A stretch of 64,000 bases of DNA from Sphingomonas sp. LT1P40 (lineage in GTDB: Bacteria; Pseudomonadota; Alphaproteobacteria; Sphingomonadales; Sphingomonadaceae), in contig NZ_JAXOJT010000001.1 in NCBI RefSeq assembly GCF_036663835.1, positions 2,170,001 through 2,234,000 on the forward strand. Direction: 5' to 3'. Below are positions 18,208-28,578 of the stretch, piece by piece. Numbering within the stretch: position 1 is the first letter of the stretch; the number at the start of each line of letters is the position of its first letter. The notes under the pieces were generated by a model that made no database searches, was not told where the DNA came from, and saw only the letters and a list, made by a program, of their open reading frames with translations. The translations under genes were made by a program, and so were the position numbers.

Positions 18208-20817
18208 ATGCATTTCCGGCACATTTTGAAGAACACCGTTGCACCCGGCGTCATCGCGGCCGCCATGATCGCGGCCCCGGTCGCCAGCGCGCAGGACGCC
18301 GCGCCCGCCGCCGAGTCGGAGACTGGCGAAGAGGAAGTCATCATCAGCGGCATCCGTGGTTCGCTCCAGCGCGCGGCCGAGATCAAGCGCGACGCGTCTC
18401 AGGTGATGGATGTCATCACCGCCGAGGATGTCGGCAAGCTCCCCGACGCCAATGTCGCCGAAGCATTGCAGCGCGTCACCGGCGTGCAGATCACGCGCGT
18501 GTTCGGCGAGGGTCAGTCGGTCTCGGTGCGCGGCCTTCAGCAAGTCCGCGTCGAAGTCGACGGTCGCACGCTGCTCGGCTGGTCCGCGCGCCTGTCGCCG
18601 CCGGAGAACGACCAGCTCGGCCGCTCGTCCGGTCTCGACTCGGTCCCGTCCAGCCTGTTCGGCCGCCTGGAAGTCCGCAAATCCCCGCTCGCCAGCCAGG
18701 CCGAGGGCGGGCTTGGCGGCACCGTTAACCTCGTCACGCCCAAGCCGCTGAGCTTCAAGGAGCCGACGATCTCGGTCCGCGCGCAGGGCGTCTACTCCGA
18801 AGTGTCCGACAAGTTCGAGCCCGCGATCACTGGCTTCGCCACCACCAAATTCGCCGATGGCCGCATCGGCATCATGCTGGCCGGCGAATATCAGAAGCGC
18901 ACCTCGACCAGCCAGACGTTCGAGCGCAACAATTTCCTCAACCGCACCTATACCGGCACTGGCGCGGGCGTGAACCAGACGCCGGTGCTGCTCCAGTACG
19001 AACAGTTCACCGTCGATCGCTCGCGCCTCGGCCTGAACGGCGCAGTGCAGTTCGAGGTGACGCCTGAGTTGACCGTCACCGCCGATGCGCTGTTCTCGCG
19101 GCTGACCACCGGGCGGCATCAGGACTTTTTCGCCTTCCGCCTGCCCACCGGCACCAATCCGGTCACTAACCGCGTGCTCGATGGCACCACCGTCGTCGCG
19201 GGCAACGCCAATGGCACGGTCACCACCGCCGGCCAGATCCGCAACGAGCCGACCGAAAGCTACCTCTACGGCCTGAATGGCAAATATGAAAAGGACGGTC
19301 TGAAGATCGAAGCCGACGGCTATTACAGCAAGGGCACGATCGACCAGACCATCCAGATCATCACGCTACAGGCGACCGCTCTGGTCCCCGGTGCATTCGA
19401 TTTCCGCAATGTCACCGTGCCCTCGCTCAGCCTGGGGGCGTTCAACCCCACCCTCTATTCGTCGTTCAATCCCGCGACCAACGGCGTGCGCAGCAACCGC
19501 CTGATCGGGCTGCTGGAGGAATATACCGGCAAGCTGGATATCAGCTATGAGTTCGACAGCGGCGTGACGCTGTCGATGGGCGCGCGTTACACCGACCTGC
19601 ACGCCCGCTCGAACGCCTATCGCAGCCAGGTGACGCCGACCCGCGCCGAAATCGAACCCTATTTGAAGCTTATCAACACGAGCGATTTCCTCACCGGTAT
19701 TCCGGGCGCATTCCCGCGCAGCTTCCTCAGCACCGCGCCCACCTATGATTATGTCTTCACGCGCGCGCAGGCAGCGGAGCCCAATCCCAATCAGAACGAC
19801 ATGTCGACGCTGCTGCCCAATCGCCAACGCGATTATGACTTCAGCGAAAAGACGTTCGCCGCCTATCTGATGGTATCGGGCGAGGGCGAGCTTGCAGGCA
19901 TTCCCTATCGCGCCAATGCCGGCGTGCGCATCGCCAATACCCGTCTGTCGGTCGATTCCTACGTCAATGTCGGTACGGTCAGCACGTTGGTCACCGACAA
20001 GAATCGCTACACCAACGTCCTGCCCAGCGCGAACATCGCGTTCAACGTCAGCGACAATTTCCTGATCCGCGTATCGGGGTCGCAAACGATGCAGCGCGCG
20101 TCGATCGCCGACCTTGCGCCATCGACCTTCTTCAACGCGACCAACCTGTCGGTGACCGGCGGCAACGTGAATCTCGAACCGCCCGTATCGACGCAGGCGG
20201 ACATCAGCTTTGAATATTACACGGGCAAAAGCTCGCTGATTTCCGGCGCGCTGTTCTACAAGGACGTGCAGGACTTCATCGCCAGCTTCGTCACCACCGG
20301 CATCGACACCAACCTCGATCCGCAGGGCCGCGAACTCACCTTCTCGCGTCCCGAAAATCTCGCCAGCGCGAAGATCAAGGGGTTTGAAGTAGGCATCCAG
20401 CAATTCTTCGATTTCCTGCCCTCCCCGCTCGACGGGTTCGGCATCATCGCCAACTACACCTACTCGGACTCGGAGGATAACGCCGGCTTCCCGCTCGTTG
20501 CGGTGTCGAAGAACAGCTACAATCTGGTCGGCTTGTACGAGAAGGGCATCTTCTCGGCGCGCGTCGCCTATAATTACCGTGATGAAGCCGTGTTCGAGTT
20601 TTCGGAAGGCCGCCCGAGCTTGATCGGCCCACGCTCGCAACTCGACGCCCAGCTTGGCATTGACATCACGAAGGGGATCGCAGTCTCTTTCCAGGCGCAA
20701 AATCTGTTGCCGAAGGATTCTGCGACAACGGAATATAGCGCAGCCGGTGCCATCGCGCTCAACAGCTATTCGCTGTCCGAGCGCCGTTACTCAATCGGCG
20801 TCCGCGCGAAGTTCTGA
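18208..20817 (+). CDS. TonB-dependent receptor (Caulobacter-type carbohydrate receptor)
   Basis: An 869-residue receptor starting at the ATG 18208, six bases after GGGGAGGA; an upstream in-frame TTG is ignored. After a signal peptide ending ASAQD it shows EEVIISGIRGSLQRAAEIKRD, the plug motif VGKLPDANVAEALQRVTGVQI, VSVRGLQQVRVEVDGR and EGGLGGTVNL, then a beta-barrel ending RAKF. This IRGSLQ/LPDANVAEALQR signature is common in Caulobacter/Sphingomonas receptors linked to carbohydrate loci. It stands alone between a terminator and a 498-base spacer. Its ligand may be an oligosaccharide related to either flanking locus. The promoter repeats suggest control by a GntR-type protein encoded elsewhere. 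Confidence 0.9.
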   Translation: MHFRHILKNTVAPGVIAAAMIAAPVASAQDAAPAAESETGEEEVIISGIRGSLQRAAEIKRDASQVMDVITAEDVGKLPDANVAEALQRVTGVQITRVFGEGQSVSVRGLQQVRVEVDGRTLLGWSARLSPPENDQLGRSSGLDSVPSSLFGRLEVRKSPLASQAEGGLGGTVNLVTPKPLSFKEPTISVRAQGVYSEVSDKFEPAITGFATTKFADGRIGIMLAGEYQKRTSTSQTFERNNFLNRTYTGTGAGVNQTPVLLQYEQFTVDRSRLGLNGAVQFEVTPELTVTADALFSRLTTGRHQDFFAFRLPTGTNPVTNRVLDGTTVVAGNANGTVTTAGQIRNEPTESYLYGLNGKYEKDGLKIEADGYYSKGTIDQTIQIITLQATALVPGAFDFRNVTVPSLSLGAFNPTLYSSFNPATNGVRSNRLIGLLEEYTGKLDISYEFDSGVTLSMGARYTDLHARSNAYRSQVTPTRAEIEPYLKLINTSDFLTGIPGAFPRSFLSTAPTYDYVFTRAQAAEPNPNQNDMSTLLPNRQRDYDFSEKTFAAYLMVSGEGELAGIPYRANAGVRIANTRLSVDSYVNVGTVSTLVTDKNRYTNVLPSANIAFNVSDNFLIRVSGSQTMQRASIADLAPSTFFNATNLSVTGGNVNLEPPVSTQADISFEYYTGKSSLISGALFYKDVQDFIASFVTTGIDTNLDPQGRELTFSRPENLASAKIKGFEVGIQQFFDFLPSPLDGFGIIANYTYSDSEDNAGFPLVAVSKNSYNLVGLYEKGIFSARVAYNYRDEAVFEFSEGRPSLIGPRSQLDAQLGIDITKGIAVSFQAQNLLPKDSATTEYSAAGAIALNSYSLSERRYSIGVRAKF

Positions 20818-21280
20818 TCGATGTGGGGCACGGCGCGCCCGGCGGCGCGTCGTGTCATATCGGCGCTACGCCGCTTTGTGGACCATTCGGCGAAAACCGA
20901 TATGGCTGGTCACGCTGTCAATCGACTGCCGGTGCCGGGCCGGGCCGGTAACGCTGGCAGTAATTCGGCGCACACAAGTAATTTGGCGCGCACAGTTGCG
21001 ACCCGCCCTTCAACACTCTCGCACCGGATGGACGCAATTCGGGCGGGTGCCGGTCGACATCGGCAATCCCGCCTCGATCGCCGTTAGCGGTCCTAGGTTC
21101 GAGCCTCAAAAAAGGAGCGTACACTTCCTTCTACGCACTGTTCGACTTGATCGTCGCAACATGATCAGCGCACGAAATATTCCATGCCAGCCGACCAGGC
21201 TGTGACTGCTTGAGTCATGCGTCGATGCCGCTTCGAATGTCCTACCGAATGGGGGTTGCGCGAAGCGTCTCGACTGCGCA
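20818..21280. other. Non-coding spacer with an 18-base tandem repeat
   Basis: No credible gene lies here. The stretch holds a weak hairpin (CGGCG/CGCCG near 20863-20875) that could end the receptor transcript. It also has a tandem duplication of 18 bases, 20959-20976 and 20977-20994, differing at two positions, each unit beginning AGTAATT. The remainder is ordinary sequence leading into the promoter of the xylose-type transporter. Confidence 0.5.
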
Positions 21281-21294
21281 TGATAGCGCTACCA
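21281..21294. promoter_or_regulatory. LacI-type operator, site A
   Basis: TGATAGCGCTACCA, a near-perfect palindrome centred on AGCGCT, ends 21 bases before the MFS start codon. It is one of five matching sites in the window and probably the target of the LacI regulator encoded at 34488-35588. Confidence 0.75.
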
Positions 21295-21315
21295 TAATAA
21301 GCTATAGGAGAGGGC

Positions 21316-22725
21316 ATGACCGACAGGTCGGGAAGCCAGACCAATTTGGCACTCATCAGTGCGATTGTCGCCGTAGCGACGATTGGTGGATTGTTGTTCG
21401 GTTATGACAGCGGCGCGGTCAACGGTACGCAGGACGGACTGCGATCGGCATTCGCGCTCGGCGATGCCGGACTCGGGTTTACGGTCGGATCGCTCCTTAT
21501 TGGCTGCTTTATCGGCGCATTTCTCGCGGGCAGGCTTGCCGACGTAATGGGCCGGCGCAACGTCATGATCCTGTCGGCAGTGCTCTTCCTGGTCGGCGCG
21601 CTGATTCAGGGTTTTGCCCATGTGCAATGGCTGTTCGTCGCCGCGCGTATCATGGGCGGCATGGCGGTGGGTGCCGCCAGCGTGCTGTCGCCAGCCTATA
21701 TTTCCGAGGTCGCACCCGCCAATATTCGCGGGCGGATGACCACGGTTCAGCAGATCATGATTATCACCGGGCTGACCGCCGCGTTTGTCGTCAACTATTT
21801 CCTCGCCGCGAGTGCGGGCGCCTCCACCGCGCCCTATTGGGCTGGGATCGAGGCGTGGCGCTGGATGTACCTGATGCAAGCGGTGCCTGCCGCCGTGTTC
21901 TTGGTCGCACTGTTCTTCATCCCGGAAAGTCCGCGCTATCTGGTGTCGAAGGGTCGGCTCGACGACGCCAGCCGCGTGCTGACCAGCCTGTTCGGCGCCA
22001 CCGCTGCGTCCACCAAGATCGAGGAGATCAGGGCCAGTTTCAGCGCTGACCATCGCCCGCGCCTGTCCGATATCCTCGACCCGGTGAAGGGCGGCGTACG
22101 CCCGATCGTGTGGGCCGGCCTGCTGCTCGCGGTGTTCCAGCAACTCGTCGGGATAAACATCATCTTCTATTACGGCGCCACCCTATGGCAGCTTGCGGGC
22201 TTTACCGAAGACCAGTCGCTGCAGATCAATATCGTATCGGGCCTGGTGTCGATCGCGGCCTGTTTCGGCACGATCGCGCTGGTGGACCGGATCGGGCGCA
22301 AGCCGCTGTTGCTGATCGGTTCGGCGGGCATGGCCGTGACTTTGTTCGCGCTGGTGTATGCCTTCGCCAACGGTACGCTCGACGGCGCAGGTCAGCTGCA
22401 ACTGTCATCTTCGCTCGGCACGCTCGCGTTGATCGCGGCCAACCTCTATGTGATCTTCTTCAATCTGAGCTGGGGCCCGATCATGTGGGTGATGCTCGGC
22501 GAGATGTTCCCGAACCAGATTCGCGGCTCCGCGCTGGCGGTCTGCGGGTTTTTCCAGTGGTTCGCCAACTTCCTCATCTCATTCAGCTTCCCGATCATGG
22601 CGGTCGGACTCGGGCTCGCGGCGAGCTACAGCTTCTATGCGATTTGCGCGACGATCAGCTTCTTCCTGGTCAAGAAGTTCATCGTCGAAACCAAGGGCAA
22701 GGAACTCGAGGCCATGGAAGGCTGA
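21316..22725 (+). CDS. MFS sugar:proton symporter, XylE-like
   Basis: A 469-residue sugar-porter-family carrier with 12 predicted helices and the diagnostic motifs GGLLFGYDSGAVNG (helix 1), GRLADVMGRRNVM, PESPRYLVSKGR, QQLVGINIIFYYG (helix 7, sugar-binding QQ), VDRIGRKPLL and GEMFPNQIRGSALA. These are the hallmarks of the D-xylose/galactose/glucose:H+ symporters. It would bring a monosaccharide, most likely xylose, into the cytoplasm for the XylBCDXA pathway. GGAGAGG precedes the ATG. The LacI-type palindrome directly upstream links it to the xylan regulon. A terminator follows 24 bases after the stop. Confidence 0.88.
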   Translation: MTDRSGSQTNLALISAIVAVATIGGLLFGYDSGAVNGTQDGLRSAFALGDAGLGFTVGSLLIGCFIGAFLAGRLADVMGRRNVMILSAVLFLVGALIQGFAHVQWLFVAARIMGGMAVGAASVLSPAYISEVAPANIRGRMTTVQQIMIITGLTAAFVVNYFLAASAGASTAPYWAGIEAWRWMYLMQAVPAAVFLVALFFIPESPRYLVSKGRLDDASRVLTSLFGATAASTKIEEIRASFSADHRPRLSDILDPVKGGVRPIVWAGLLLAVFQQLVGINIIFYYGATLWQLAGFTEDQSLQINIVSGLVSIAACFGTIALVDRIGRKPLLLIGSAGMAVTLFALVYAFANGTLDGAGQLQLSSSLGTLALIAANLYVIFFNLSWGPIMWVMLGEMFPNQIRGSALAVCGFFQWFANFLISFSFPIMAVGLGLAASYSFYAICATISFFLVKKFIVETKGKELEAMEG

Positions 22726-22746
22726 GCTTGCTCATCCATAACGACG

Positions 22747-22775
22747 AAGGGGCCGGGCGACCGGCCCCTTTTTTT
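22747..22775 (+). terminator. Rho-independent terminator after the sugar symporter
   Basis: An eight-base perfect GC stem (22749-22756 with 22761-22768), loop GCGA, then seven T. The T run touches the stop codon of the convergent halogenase gene. The A residues on the other side of the stem may let it act weakly in the opposite direction. Confidence 0.85.
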
Positions 22776-24277
22776 CATGCGGCGCAATTGTCGCGAATGA
22801 AGTCCCAGTGGCGCGGCATATGATCGACCGATGCGGTCACCGCCGCCTTGATCTGGCGCAGCCGTTCGCGGGTCTGTTCGATCGGCATCAGCTCGGCCAC
22901 CGGGTCGAAACCACGGGCGCCGAGGCGCTGACCCTCCATTACCGCGAACCAGCTGGTGTCGTTGAACAATTCCTCATGCTCACGAAACGCACGGCCGCTG
23001 CTTTGGAAAACGCGGATTTTCTCGGCAAGCCGATCGGGGATCGGCATGGTCCGGCAATAATTCCAGAAGTCGGAATCGTCGCGCGTCGTCGCATGATAAT
23101 GGAGAACGAGGAAATCGCGCACCAACTCGCTCTCCTCGATCATCAGCCGGTTATACCGATCGATGCTCGCGGATTCGAAGCCCTGATCGGGGAAGTTCGA
23201 TAGCAAGCGCGCAATACCCGTCTGGATCATCCAGATGCTAGTCGATTCAAGCGGCTCCATGAACCCAGCCGAGAGGCCGATCGACACGCAGTTCTTTTCC
23301 CAAAACTGTGCGCGGTGGCCAGTCGTGAATTTCAGGAAGCGTGGATCGGCAAGCGGGCGGCCATCAAGGTTGGCGAGCAACACCGCCGCAGCCTCGTCGT
23401 CGCTGATATAGTCGCCGCAATAGACATGCCCATTGCCAATTCGGTGCTGGAGCGGAATGCGCCATTGCCAGCCCGCCGCGCGCGCTGTCGAGCGGGTGTA
23501 GGGCGGAAGCGCTTCGCTCAGCTCGCACGGGACCGCGACAGCGCGGTTGCACGGCAGAAACGCCGCCCAGTCGATATAGGGCACGCCGAGCTCGCGACCG
23601 ATGAGCAAGCCGCCGAATCCCGAGCAATCGATGAACAATTGCCCGGGGATCGTGCGCCCGTCCTGCATCGTCACATGATCGATATGGCCTGTCTCGCCAT
23701 TGCGTGTGGCACCGGTGATCCGCCCCTCAATACGGCGCACCCCGTTTCCCTCAGCCAGTTCGCGCAAATAGAGCGCGTAAAGCCCGGCATCGAAGTGAAA
23801 GGCGTAGGCGATCGACGAGAGGAGTGAGCCAGGTGCAGTCGTCGGGCGCATGAATTTGTCGTGGCGCGCCGCCTTCGCCATTACCGAATAATCCTCGACA
23901 TCGGCGAATTCGGCCTCACCACGCAGCCGTTGCCAATGCGCGTGGAACGACACGCCAGCCATGTCGACGCCGATGTTGCCGAACGGATGGAAATAGCGTT
24001 GGCCGATTCCGCCCCAATCGACGAATTCGATGCCCAGCTTGAAACTTCCCTTGGTACGGCGGACGAAATCGTCCTCGTCGATCCCGAGCATCCGGTTGAA
24101 GATATTGATTTGCGGGATCGTCGCCTCGCCCACCCCGACCGTGCCGATCTCGTCGGATTCGATCAGGGTGATGCTGGCATAGTCGGGACCCAGGATACGG
24201 GCGAGCGCCGCGGCGGTCATCCATCCGGCAGTGCCCCCACCAACGATGACAATCGACTGAATCCTGGTCGTTTCCAT
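22775..24277 (-). CDS. Tryptophan-halogenase-like flavin-dependent enzyme 1
   Basis: This 500-residue protein has the flavin-dependent halogenase signatures: GGGTAGW (residues 13-19), VGVGEATIP, the catalytic lysine position Lys80 in GSFKLGIEF, WQWRIPLQ (the WxWxIP motif that blocks monooxygenation) and SAGFMEPLESTSIW (glutamate-serine of the halogenase site). By family it would make hypohalous acid from FADH2, oxygen and halide and pass it through the lysine. Its substrate is unknown, and no tryptophan-derived pathway is nearby. It diverges from a TonB receptor across a promoter with a LacI-type palindrome, as such orphan halogenases often do in sphingomonad, Caulobacter and Xanthomonas carbohydrate loci. 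GAGGGGG precedes the ATG. Confidence 0.85.
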   Translation of the reverse strand: METTRIQSIVIVGGGTAGWMTAAALARILGPDYASITLIESDEIGTVGVGEATIPQINIFNRMLGIDEDDFVRRTKGSFKLGIEFVDWGGIGQRYFHPFGNIGVDMAGVSFHAHWQRLRGEAEFADVEDYSVMAKAARHDKFMRPTTAPGSLLSSIAYAFHFDAGLYALYLRELAEGNGVRRIEGRITGATRNGETGHIDHVTMQDGRTIPGQLFIDCSGFGGLLIGRELGVPYIDWAAFLPCNRAVAVPCELSEALPPYTRSTARAAGWQWRIPLQHRIGNGHVYCGDYISDDEAAAVLLANLDGRPLADPRFLKFTTGHRAQFWEKNCVSIGLSAGFMEPLESTSIWMIQTGIARLLSNFPDQGFESASIDRYNRLMIEESELVRDFLVLHYHATTRDDSDFWNYCRTMPIPDRLAEKIRVFQSSGRAFREHEELFNDTSWFAVMEGQRLGARGFDPVAELMPIEQTRERLRQIKAAVTASVDHMPRHWDFIRDNCAA

Positions 24278-24386
24278 GGCATTCCCCCTCCGACCCCGAC
24301 TGTTTTGTTACATTCGATCGTCGTGATTATTGTTTAGCGCAAATCACCGCTTGTCGAAACAGCGCCTATGTCATATGACGAGGAAA

Positions 24387-24400
24387 TGGTAGCGCTACCT
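24387..24400. promoter_or_regulatory. LacI-type operator, site B
   Basis: TGGTAGCGCTACCT, whose 12-base core GGTAGCGCTACC is a perfect palindrome. It lies between the divergent halogenase and TonB receptor genes, 56 bases before the receptor start and about 110 before the halogenase start, so it could control both. Confidence 0.78.
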
Positions 24401-24455
24401 TTTGAAGTGCGCAACCATATGAGGCCGAAACGGTCCGTGACATGGGAGGGGTTAA

Positions 24456-27400
24456 ATGCCTGTTGCAACGATATTTTCTCGTGAAGCAAAGCTCACGAAT
24501 CAGCGTGCGCCATGGCTTCGGCTGAGTGCTTCGACGCTGGCGATTGTTACCGCCGCGATAATCGCTACCCCGGCATTTGCCCAGGACACCGCAACTGATC
24601 CCGCCGCCGAGACAACGAGCGCCGAGGACATCGTCGTCACCGGCTTCCGCGCCGCGCTGCAAAGCGCGCAGAAGCGCAAGGAAGATGCCGACACCGTCAT
24701 CGACTCGGTCACCGCCGAAGACATCGGGGCGCTTCCCGACCGGTCGGTCACCGAAGCGCTCCAGCGCATCCCCGGCATCACGATCAACCGCTTTTCAGCG
24801 GGCGTCGATCCCGACCATTTCTCGGTCGAAGGATCGGGTGTCACTATCCGTGGCCTCAGCTATGTCGGGTCGCGTTTCAACGGCCGCGAAGCGTTCAGCG
24901 CCGGCAATGGCTCAGGCCTGAGCTTTGCCGACGTGCCGTCCGAACTGCTTGCCGGCGTCGATGTCTACAAGACGCCGTCGGCGGATCTGATCGAGGGCGG
25001 TATCGGCGGTATCGTCAACCTGCGCACCCGTTTGCCCTTCGATCAGACCGGTCTGCTCATCGCAGGGTCTGCCGAGATGAACTATGGCGATTTCGTCTCG
25101 CGGTCGGCACCGACTCTCTCCGCACTGGTCAGCAACCGCTGGTCGACCGGCATCGGCGAGATCGGACTGCTCGGCAGTGTTTCCTACTCGCAGCTCTACT
25201 CGCAAGCCGACCGTATCGGCATCTCCAGCTTCCGCCCTCGCACCACCTATTCGGATGGGACGCGTACCGACGTCGTTCCCTTCGCCGGCGCGACCGCCGG
25301 ACCGTCGCAACTGTTCCCGCGCGGCGCAGTGATGGGCCGTCAGAATTTCAACCGCGAGCGCTATGGTTATTCGGCCGCGTTGCAGTGGAAAAGCAACGAT
25401 GGGTCGCTGGCGGCGACCTTCCAGTTCCTGCGGTCCGACGCGCGTCAGGCGTGGAGCGAGAATACGATCGAAATCGCGACCGACAATGTGTCGAACAACG
25501 GCGATTCGCGTGCCGTCGCCGGCACCTCGCTGGATTTCGACGACAGCGGCGTGTTCGAGAATGGCGTGATCACCGGCCCGACCGGCTGGCGCGCCGACCA
25601 GCAGATCGAAAATGGCGGCGACGTCCGCACGCCGATCCTGGGGCTGCAGTCGAACAACATCCGGCGCGATCATTATGAGACGATCAAGACCACGGACTAT
25701 TCGGCTAATCTGCGCTGGACGCCGAGCGACAATTTCGCGGTTAGCTTCGATTATCAGCATGTCGATTCGAAAAGCGATGTCGAGGACAACACGCTGTGGG
25801 CGACGACCTATCAGGACGCAGCGATCAAGCTCAACGGCCATGACTTGCCGAACGTTCAGTTTCTGCGGCCACAGACCTGCGACCCGCTGCCCTGCCCCGG
25901 CGCGCCGGGATCAAACGGCAATTCGCCGACCTATTTCACCGGGACGCACCAAAGCTTCACCGACCCGTTCAACAGCTTCTATCGCGCCGCGATGGATCAT
26001 ATTGAACAGAGCGAAGGCCGCGAAGATGCCTTCCGCCTGGACGCAGAACTCTCCTTCCCCGACAGCGGCTTCCTGAAATCAGTTCAGGTCGGCGGGCGTT
26101 ATGCCGATACCGAGCAGACGGCGCGCTTCTCGATCTACAACTGGGGTGTGCTCAGCGAGCAATGGGGCAATGGCGGACCGGTGTGGTTCGACGATAATGT
26201 CGATGGCGTGACTGGCGGCAATGGCGGTGCGCCGCTGGCCAATTACGAAGCGATCACTTATCCCAATTTCTTCCGCGGGGCGGCCAACAATCCGATCGGG
26301 GGTCAGGGACGGCTGTTCTTTGCTGGCGACACCGTCGCGGATCGTGATGCCTATATCGCTTATGCGAACTCGATCGCGCGCGAATGGCAAGGGACCACCA
26401 CGTGCGGCGTCGATGGCCGCACGATCAACGCCGGCTGGAACTCGCTGGCCAACCGCTGCGGCAATGTTGCCGGAACACCGTTTCAGCCAGGCGAAATCAA
26501 CCCGCAGCAGAACAAGAATTTCGCGATCTATGGCATGGTCAAATTCGATACCGAGTTCGGCGGCGGCCTGCGCTTCTCCGGCAATGTCGGACTGCGCTAC
26601 ACCCATACCAAACGAACCTCGCAGGGTTTCCAGCAGTTCGCAAACAACCCGACGTCGATCACCACCGAACAGGCCTGTGCCGACGCCGCAGCGCAGGTCC
26701 CGCCCCAACCGGCAACAGGCTTTTGTACCTTCACGCCCGCGGTGCGACAGCAGGCGCGTAACTATCTGAACGGCGCGCTGCTTTCGATCGATGCCGAGAC
26801 GAACTATGACTATTTCCTGCCGAGTGTGAATTTGAAGCTTGAAGCAGGCGGCGGGCTGCAATTCCGGGCCGGCTATTTCAAGGGCGTGTTCGCACCGCCG
26901 TTCGGCTTCTCACGCAACTATTTCAACGTGACCGGCCTAAGCGCGAACCAGAATGTCGATAGTGGCGGCGCGGCAATTCCGGGCAGCTTTACGATCCAGT
27001 CCACGGTCACCGCGGGCAATCCGAATCTGTTGCCGACGACATCGGACAATTTCGACCTCACCGCCGAATATTATTTCAGCAAGGTCGGGCAGATCACCCT
27101 CTCGCTGTTCCACAAGCGGCTTTACGACGTCGTCACCAACTCCACGACGTCGATCAGCCTCACCAACAATGGTGCGACTTTCCCGGTCGTGCTGACGACT
27201 GCGGTCAATTCGCCCGAAACGGGCAAGGTTAGCGGTGCGGAAGTGTCGTATCAGCAGATCTTCGATTTCCTGCCGGGACCGCTGGCCGGGCTGGGTCTGC
27301 AGGCGACCTATACCTATGTCGAGTCATCGGGCGTGCCGCAGACGACCCTGTCGGCGACCGATCCCGATGTTGCGGCCGGTCGCCAGTCGGCGATTACCGG

Positions 27401-27761
27401 TGATGCGTTCCCGCTTCAGGGACTGTCGAGGCATACGATCAACTTTACGCCCTTCATCGATCTCGGGAAGCTTTCGCTTCGGGCCTCGTACAACTGGCGC
27501 TCACGCTATCTGTTGACGATCCGCGACGTGATCACGCCGTTCGATCCGATCTTCCAGCGCGCTTATGGTCAGCTCGACGCCTCGGCAACGGTTACCGTGA
27601 CCGACCAGTTCAAGCTGGGCATTCAGGCGGTGAACTTGCTTAATTCCCAGACGCGGACGGAAGCGGCAGTGCTCAACGGTGCCGGCGAAATCCAATATGT
27701 GCCGCGCCAATGGTATATGAGCGACCGGCGCTTCACGATCCTGGGGCGCTTCACCTTCTGA
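24456..27761 (+). CDS. TonB-dependent receptor of the xylan locus
   Basis: An 1101-residue outer-membrane receptor. A long N-terminus with signal segment ([17 protein letters not shown]) leads to [20 protein letters not shown], the plug motif [21 protein letters not shown], the [13 protein letters not shown] loop, [13 protein letters not shown] and a large barrel ending LGRFTF. Large receptors of this class take up xylo- or gluco-oligosaccharides. The ATG at 24456 has GGGAGGGG six bases upstream. It is the first gene to the right of operator site B and is closed by a strong terminator, so it is probably a single-gene unit induced with the GH10, GH67 and xyl genes. Confidence 0.9.
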   Translation: MPVATIFSREAKLTNQRAPWLRLSASTLAIVTAAIIATPAFAQDTATDPAAETTSAEDIVVTGFRAALQSAQKRKEDADTVIDSVTAEDIGALPDRSVTEALQRIPGITINRFSAGVDPDHFSVEGSGVTIRGLSYVGSRFNGREAFSAGNGSGLSFADVPSELLAGVDVYKTPSADLIEGGIGGIVNLRTRLPFDQTGLLIAGSAEMNYGDFVSRSAPTLSALVSNRWSTGIGEIGLLGSVSYSQLYSQADRIGISSFRPRTTYSDGTRTDVVPFAGATAGPSQLFPRGAVMGRQNFNRERYGYSAALQWKSNDGSLAATFQFLRSDARQAWSENTIEIATDNVSNNGDSRAVAGTSLDFDDSGVFENGVITGPTGWRADQQIENGGDVRTPILGLQSNNIRRDHYETIKTTDYSANLRWTPSDNFAVSFDYQHVDSKSDVEDNTLWATTYQDAAIKLNGHDLPNVQFLRPQTCDPLPCPGAPGSNGNSPTYFTGTHQSFTDPFNSFYRAAMDHIEQSEGREDAFRLDAELSFPDSGFLKSVQVGGRYADTEQTARFSIYNWGVLSEQWGNGGPVWFDDNVDGVTGGNGGAPLANYEAITYPNFFRGAANNPIGGQGRLFFAGDTVADRDAYIAYANSIAREWQGTTTCGVDGRTINAGWNSLANRCGNVAGTPFQPGEINPQQNKNFAIYGMVKFDTEFGGGLRFSGNVGLRYTHTKRTSQGFQQFANNPTSITTEQACADAAAQVPPQPATGFCTFTPAVRQQARNYLNGALLSIDAETNYDYFLPSVNLKLEAGGGLQFRAGYFKGVFAPPFGFSRNYFNVTGLSANQNVDSGGAAIPGSFTIQSTVTAGNPNLLPTTSDNFDLTAEYYFSKVGQITLSLFHKRLYDVVTNSTTSISLTNNGATFPVVLTTAVNSPETGKVSGAEVSYQQIFDFLPGPLAGLGLQATYTYVESSGVPQTTLSATDPDVAAGRQSAITGDAFPLQGLSRHTINFTPFIDLGKLSLRASYNWRSRYLLTIRDVITPFDPIFQRAYGQLDASATVTVTDQFKLGIQAVNLLNSQTRTEAAVLNGAGEIQYVPRQWYMSDRRFTILGRFTF

Positions 27762-27786
27762 CGCACAGCGACCTTCCCCAACCTTT

Positions 27787-27820
27787 GGACCGCCACTTTC
27801 CCCAAGTGGCGGTCCTTTTT
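27787..27820 (+). terminator. Rho-independent terminator between convergent genes
   Basis: A perfect 12-base stem (27787-27798 with 27804-27815), loop TCCCC, then five T (27816-27820). It ends the TonB receptor transcript just before the stop of the minus-strand oxygenase-like gene. Confidence 0.88.
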
Positions 27821-28547
27821 ACGTCGGTCGTGTCGTATTCCGCCGATAGGCGATGAACATCGTGGCGGTCAGGCGACCGGCACGCGGATCGGCTGGATGA
27901 TCGACCGTCGGATCGATAATTCCGGCATGCAGCGCGTTGCTGCGATAAACAATCAGCCGGTCGAACGCCGCCGGGATTGCGGCGACCCGAACATGATCGG
28001 CGGTATCGGCGGACGGGTAAGCGGCGCTTCTATGCGTCAGCAACGCTCCATCGCGTGCGCGGTCCCAATTCGCTTCGCGATCCGGCGAGATCATCTCATA
28101 TCCCGTCGACAATTGGCGAAAAAAGGCAGTGCCGCCGAAACGCGTTGAGCAGAGGTAATGGACCGTCGCAAAATGAAGCGGGTCGCTGGTGTCGATGTGC
28201 GGCACGGTCTGAAGCGGGACAAGATCGGACGCGGGCTTCGTGACGACCGAGAAGAAGCATTCCGCGCGCGCCAGCCGGACCTGGTCCAGTTCATAAACCC
28301 GGCGAATGAGCGGATCGAGCCGAGCGACCATCGATCGCACATAATCGAGCGGCATGGGCGCACGCAGGCCAGGGTAAAGATTGTCCGCGACCGGCGCGAA
28401 GGAAACCGCTTTACAGGCAAAATCGACCAGAGCGCGCGGATCGCTGGTGGCACCGTCGATCCGGATCAGCGGCGATCGTTCGGCCCCGATCGCCATGACA
28501 TCGATGGTCGCTGTTTCGGCGGGGCGACAACCGGGCGCTGTGGTCAT
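27819..28547 (-). CDS. DUF6445-like putative 2-oxoglutarate/Fe(II) oxygenase
   Basis: This 242-residue protein has an Fe(II)-binding triad typical of 2-oxoglutarate oxygenases: VPHIDTSDPLHFATVHYL supplies His117 and Asp119, and SNALHAGII supplies His207. CSTRFGGTAFFRQ resembles the conserved core of DUF6445. The ATG at 28547 is chosen because the frame before it is arginine-rich junk and GAAAGGG lies upstream. It is the last gene of a GH3-GH10 operon, 31 bases after the GH10 stop. To my knowledge such proteins often accompany orphan tryptophan halogenases in TonB-receptor loci; their substrate is unknown. A halogenase-associated or receptor-modifying role is conjecture. Confidence 0.68.
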   Translation of the reverse strand: MTTAPGCRPAETATIDVMAIGAERSPLIRIDGATSDPRALVDFACKAVSFAPVADNLYPGLRAPMPLDYVRSMVARLDPLIRRVYELDQVRLARAECFFSVVTKPASDLVPLQTVPHIDTSDPLHFATVHYLCSTRFGGTAFFRQLSTGYEMISPDREANWDRARDGALLTHRSAAYPSADTADHVRVAAIPAAFDRLIVYRSNALHAGIIDPTVDHPADPRAGRLTATMFIAYRRNTTRPT

Positions 28548-28578
28548 TCGCCCTTTCTTCGTTGCGGCTGCCGTGCGG

